A DNA stretch of 64,000 bases. Origin: Chelonoidis abingdonii. Taxonomy: Eukaryota > Chordata > Testudines > Testudinidae. Numbering within the stretch: position 1 is the stretch's first letter; each line of letters starts with the position of its first letter. The notes under the pieces were generated by a model that had not been told where the DNA came from, did not search any database, and saw nothing but the letters and a program-made list of their open reading frames with translations. Both the position numbers and the translations under genes were made by a program. The stretch covers positions 133,048,422 to 133,112,421 of the forward strand of contig NC_133771.1 of the NCBI RefSeq assembly GCF_003597395.2, in the 5' to 3' direction. Of the stretch, positions 59,595-64,000 are shown piece after piece.

Positions 59595-60210
59595 TGTGGA
59601 AGGCAGAGACCACCTTGGGAAGGAAAGCCGGGTGTGGTCGTAGCTGTACCTTGTCCTTGTGGAAGATTGTATACGAGGGGTCTACCATCAATCACAAAGC
59701 TCCGATACTCGTCTGGCCAAGGGGATAGCGACGAGGAAGGCCGTCTTCCAGGACAGGTACAGCAGCAAGCAAGTGGTTAACGGCTCAAAGGGAAGGGCCG
59801 TGAGCCTAGCTAATACAAGGTTGAGATCCCAGGTAGGGGAAAGGTGCTTAACCGGAGGGTAGAGTCGTTCCAAGCCCTTAAGGAACCTGGAAACTATAGG
59901 GTGAGAGAAGGTCGAACTGCCTGATTCCCCAGGATGGAAGGTGGAGATCGCGGCCAGATGCACCCTTATCGAAGAGAGTGCCAGGCCTTGCTCCTTGAGG
60001 TACCATAAGTAGTCCAAGATAATGGGGACCGATACGGCTTTGGGAATAAGGTTACGCTGGGCACACCAATGGGAGAATCACTTCCACATGACAAGATATG
60101 TTGCTCACGTGGAAGGCTTTCTGCTTCCCAGGAGGACCTGTTGCACCGGGGTGGAACAGCGCAATTCAGATTGGGTTAGCCAGACAGCAGCCACGCTGTC
60201 AGGTGAAGGG
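59595..60210 (-). pseudogene. DIRS tyrosine recombinase, N-terminal half
   Basis: Reads VQQVLLGSRKPST, then a TGA at about 60103-60105, then ATYLVMWKRFSHWC and on to DYLWYLKEQGLALSSIRVHL. It reaches the first catalytic Arg in ARRVSEL (about 59695-59715). After two further stops it continues as a recognisable tail to 59595 and ends before the His-Arg-Tyr part. The core-binding half is therefore present and the catalytic half missing. Confidence 0.75.
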
Positions 60211-61975
60211 ACTGCAGGTCTGGGTGGTGAAGTCTGCCGAAGTCCTGTGTTATAAGGTCCGGGTAGAGCGGCAGAGGTATCGGGTCCGCTAGAGATAGGT
60301 CGAGCAGCATGGTGTACCAGTGCTGCCTCGGCCACGCCGGAGCGATCAGGATTAGCCTGGCCCTGTCCCTGCGGAGCTTGAGCAGGACTCTGTGGACTAG
60401 GGGAAAGGGTGGAAAGGCATAAAGTAGATGACCTTCCCAGGGAATTAGGAACACGTCCAAGAGGGAGTCTGGGGAGCGACCCTGCAGGGAGCAGAACACC
60501 TGGCATTTCCTGTTCTCCCTGGAGGCAAAGAGGTCTATCTGGGGAAAGCCCCACTTCCGGAATACAGAAAGGAGGATGTCCGGATGGATGGACCATTCGT
60601 GGGACAGGAAGGACCTGCTCAGGTGATCCGTGAGAGAGTTCCAGACTCCCGGGAGAAAGGAGGCTACCAGGTCTATCAAGTGGGCTATACAGAAGTCCCA
60701 CAGTCGCATCGCCTCTTGACAAAGGGGGGAAGACCGCATCCCTCCTTGCTTGTTTATGTAATACATGGCCATTGTGTTGTCTGTGAAAACTGCAACACAA
60801 CGGCCCTGTAGATGCTGTTGGAAGGTCTGGCATGCCAGTTGGACCGCTCTCAGTTCACGGAAATTGATGTGAAGTGCCAGCTCTTGAAAGGACCAAAGGC
60901 CCTGGGTGCGAAGGAGCCCTAAGTGCGCACCCCAGCCGAGAGAGGAAGCGTCTGTTGTCACAGACATCAAGGGCTGTGGCGGATGGAACGGACGACCGGC
61001 ACACACCAGAGATGGCATCAGCCACCAGTTGAGGGAGCCCAGCACACTTGGTGGGATTGTGATTATCATGTCTATGGCATCCCTGCGTGGGCGACAGACT
61101 GAGGCGAGCCAAGTCTGAAGAGGACACATGCGCAGTCTTGCGTGCTTTGTAATGAAAGTGCACGCAGCCATGTGACCGAGTAGGGCAAGGCCGGTGCGGA
61201 CAGAGGTTGTTGGGAAGCTTTGTAGTCACTGTATGAGGGAGGCTATAGCCTGAAACCGCTGTGGGGGCAAGCTGGCTGTTGCAAGATTGGAGTCCAGCAT
61301 GGCCCCTATGAACTCTATCCTCTGCGTAGGAAGCAGAATGGATTTGTCCAGATTGATAATCAGGCCTAGACGGGTGAATAGGTCCTTGATGACATTTACA
61401 TGTGCGGTGACCTGAGCCTCAGAGGTCCCTCGAATAAGCCAGTCATGGAGATATGGGAAAACACGTATTCGATGACGGCGGAGGGAGGCGGCGACTACCG
61501 CCATACATTTCGTGAATACCCGAGGGGCCGAGGAGAGGCCAAAGGGAAGAACCGCAAATTGGTAATGTTGACGATTCACCACAAAGCATAGGTACCTTCT
61601 GTGCGGAGGGTAAATCATGATGTGGAAATATGCGTCCCTCATGTCGAGAGCAGCGTACCAATCTCCGGGATCCAGGGAAGGGATGATGTTTCCCAGGGAC
61701 ACCATGCGGAACTTGAACTTTCTCATGAATTTGTTCAGTCCTCGCAGGTCCAGGATAGGCAAGAGGTCCCCTTTTGCCTTGGGAATTAGGAAATATCTGG
61801 AATAGAACCCTTTACCCCTTAATTCCTCTGGAACCTCCTCTATAGCTCCCATCGCAAGGAGCCTCAAAACCTCCTGCAGAAGGAGTTGCTTGTGAGAGGG
61901 GTCCCTGAAGAGGGATGAGGAGGGAGGATGGGAAGAAGGGACTGAAACAAACTGAAGACGGTAGCCACACTCCAC
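60176..61975 (-). pseudogene. DIRS reverse transcriptase / RNase H with one stop
   Basis: The RT part (61975-61229) has SRYFLIPKAKGD, LDLRGLNKFM, WYAALDMRDAYFHI, FAVLPFGLSSAP and YLHDWL. The last should be YLDDWL; the first catalytic Asp is His (codon 61445-61447). A TGA at 61226-61228 interrupts the frame, which continues unchanged after it. The RNase H part follows (VTTDASSLGWG, INFRELRAV, FTDNTMAMYY) with its Asp-Glu-Asp residues intact to 60176. The family copies RNA into circular DNA that is inserted by the recombinase. Both the Asp loss and the stop make this copy inactive. Confidence 0.88.
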
Positions 61976-62189
61976 CGTGCGGAGGACCCAACGGTCTGAC
62001 GTTAGCTGGGACCATGCAGGGAGGAATGCGGCAAGGCGGTTGGCGAACTGAAAAGGATCCTGGGAGGTAATTGGTACAGTGCTCTCAGGCGCACTCTCAA
62101 AAGTTTGGCTTCGGTCCCACCGGTGGCTTGGTGGGGCCGGAGTTGTTACCCCCCTGAGGCCCAGACTGCCATCTGCGAGAAGTACAACC

Positions 62190-63853
62190 TCACCTTCTGG
62201 TGAAGTCCTGCCTTGGTCGAGGTGGGGGGTACGGGCGCTGAGGTTGGGACCGCAAAGATCGTCTTTGAGTCTGCGGCGTATGCATTCCCAGCAAACACAT
62301 AATTATGTGATTGTCCTTCAGACTCTGAAGCCGAGGGTCCATCTTCTGGGAAAAGAGGCTCTGGCCATCAAAAGGTAGGTCCCGTAGTTCAGGTGGCAGA
62401 CCTGACGCCTGCAGCCACGATATATGCCGCATGGCAATCCCAGAGGTGATACTTCTAGCTGCCGAATCGACAGCATCCAGCGAGGCCTGGAGGGAGGTCC
62501 GCGCAACTTTTTTCCCTTCCTCCAGGAGAGCTGTGAATTCCTGGTGGGAGTCCTGCGGGACGAGCTCTATAAACTTCCCTACTGCCTCCCAGGTGTTATA
62601 GCTGTACCTACTCAGGAGGGCTTGCTGGTTGGAGGCCTCCCTGAGTTGGAGGCCTCCCAACCCTGAGTTGGAGGCCTCCCGCGGAATAGATCTTTCTACC
62701 CAACAAATCCATGCGCCTGGTCTCCCTCGATTTAGGCGCAGGGGCTTGCCGGCCATGGCACTCCCATTCTTTGACGGATTGTACCACCAATGAACAAGGA
62801 GGAGGACGTACATACAAGTACTCGTACCCCTTGGATAGTACCATGTATTTGCGTTCAACCCCTTTGACTGTGGGTGGTACGGATGCCAGGGATTGCCAGA
62901 TGGTATCCGCTCTAGCCTGTATCGAGCGGATGAAGGGGAGGGCCACCCTGGTTGGAGCCTCTGCTGACAATATACTGACAACTGGGTCATCCATCTCAGG
63001 AACTTCCTCCACGGGCAAGTTGATATTGAGGGCGACACAGCGCAGAAGGTCCTGGTGTGACCTGAGGTCGATTGGGGGCGGTCGAAGAAGAGGAAGAAGA
63101 GGATGAAACCCTGGGGACCAGCGGGTCTTGGAGTGACTCCTGGTCTTGGGGGATGTCCTGAGGCGGATCTTGTGGGTCCGTCATGTGGGTTGGAGATTCC
63201 TCCGTACCCGCCGGGGGAGGTCTGCTTACAGTGGTCTCTGGCGCCCGATGTTCAGAAGGGCCGGAGCACGGTGGTAGATACGGATCACCTTGGTTTTGGT
63301 GGTAGGCCCAAGGTGTCCAAAAAGGCCACTGATGAGGTCCCTGGTGGTTATCCGAATCCCCGTATGATGCAGTTTCTCCATGGGAGGAAATCGACGGATG
63401 ACGAGACGGCCACAGTGGGATGGAGACCATTTGATGTGCGTCTCTGCATCCACTCGAACCGTCCCTACGTGGTGCTGGAGAACGGTACCGAGAGTTATGA
63501 TGGTGCCAGGAGTGGGACCGGGACCTGCGACCAGTGCGGTGCCGGGAGGTCAAGCGGTGCCTGGAATCGCTGTGCCGAGATCGACTGCGAGAAGCATGGT
63601 GCCGCGAGTGATGCCGAGATCGGGAGCGGTGCCGGTAGTATCTGGACGGCGACCAGGACCTCGAGCGGTGCCGCGAGTACGACCGGTACCTCGATGGGGA
63701 ACGGTACCGGGACTGCGAGCGGCCGTGGGACCGGGATCGATAGCGGGACCGGGAGTGTCTGTGGGACCTGGACCGGGACCAGCGAAGTTCCGTGGTACCG
63801 GGTGAAGAAGGTCTCATGAGGGCCGGCTTGCCTATGGACTGAGGGACCCACAC
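62190..63853 (-). pseudogene. DIRS gag-like protein with SR-rich region, frameshifted
   Basis: The first part (63853-62996) starts with an Arg/Ser-rich domain of about 90 residues (63517-63781) made of SRSRSHRHSRSRYRSRS-like repeats. An acidic/Ser stretch (SSSSSSSS) follows. The frame then shifts into VEEVPEMDDPV (63018-62650) and again, at a local tandem duplication (62629-62690, repeated GTTGGAGGCCTCCC), into LLSRYSYNTWEAVGKF and DLPFDGQSLFS. The last segment is typical of DIRS gag. Predicted role: RNA/DNA packaging. SR-rich stretches could recruit RNA or splicing partners; that is inference. Confidence 0.7.
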
Positions 63854-64000
63854 CGGTGGTGCCGGGGGTCAAGGCAGCCCAGGCTCCGTCTAGGCAATCA
63901 AGTCCTGTGTCGCAGAGAACGTCTCCGGAGTGGAGGGCACGATAAGCTCAACCACGGCGCGTGCTGGGGAGCTAGTAGGCATTGGACTCGACGGCTCTTG

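Larger units (their letters stand above)
59595..64000 (-). mobile_element. DIRS-type retroelement, truncated at both window ends
   Basis: On the minus strand the order is gag-like protein (63853 to 62190), reverse transcriptase with RNase H (61975 to 60176), then the tyrosine recombinase (about 60210 to 59595). This is the DIRS arrangement; no LTR-type integrase is present. The element stops at about 59595, inside the recombinase, and continues past 64000 at the gag side. Two frame changes in gag, one stop in RT/RNase H and at least one in the recombinase make it inactive. Confidence 0.85.

Noticed and set aside
63103..63819. 238-codon + strand frame rich in Gly/Ser/Thr
   Set aside because: It is the mirror of the SR-rich DIRS gag on the minus strand; the simple codon repeat keeps the opposite strand open.

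Overview
This window is vertebrate nuclear DNA, most probably from a turtle. The evidence is a multi-exon gene with GT-AG introns, sparse coding, and a reptile-type repeat mix: CR1 LINEs, a Penelope-like element, Gypsy and DIRS-type retroelements, many hAT and Harbinger-like non-autonomous DNA transposons, and MIR/CORE-type SINEs. The species cannot be told from the sequence. Repeat names come from family knowledge and structure, not from a search.

The gene content is a tandem array of cytosolic sulfotransferases resembling SULT6B1. Copy A (13529-27376, + strand) has seven exons that join without a break into a 315-residue protein with every hallmark motif: a PAPS loop at residues 64-71, His130, Arg152/Ser160 and the C-terminal RKGxxGDWK box. 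Copy B (exons at 43282-51986) has five equivalent exons but carries a stop and a 1-nt deletion in exon 3, a Pro-to-Thr change in the PAPS loop, and no visible exons 6-7. Two orphan exons, a diverged exon 4 (28374-28500) and a diverged exon 7 (30623-30753), lie downstream of copy A and are still open and splice-competent. The first bases of the window match the sequence 0.45 kb beyond the orphan exon 7, at a spacing of about 31.2 kb. The window therefore seems to open in the 3' flank of a further upstream unit.

Layout. 1-1612: 3' flank of the upstream unit, with a Penelope-like fragment. 1621-11689: a 10-kb block bounded by hAT-like ends and an 8-bp target duplication, splitting a SINE that is intact in the next unit. 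11698-31200: unit A, with the gene, a Gypsy element in intron 4, several hAT and Harbinger MITEs, and a CR1 between the orphan exons. 31201-53600: unit B, with its own later insertions, including about 4.3 kb of repeats immediately upstream of exon 1. 53590-57420: a large imperfect palindrome around a 25-N gap. 57420-59590: unassigned. 59595-64000: a DIRS-type retroelement on the minus strand (SR-rich gag, RT/RNase H, start of the tyrosine recombinase), broken by several lesions and running off the window.

The two sulfotransferase units can be aligned intron by intron. Many mobile elements are therefore seen as filled and empty site pairs, which orders events after the duplication. The two 25-N gaps are flanked by sequence that looks error-rich, so 2118-10962 and 55135-59590 should be read with caution.
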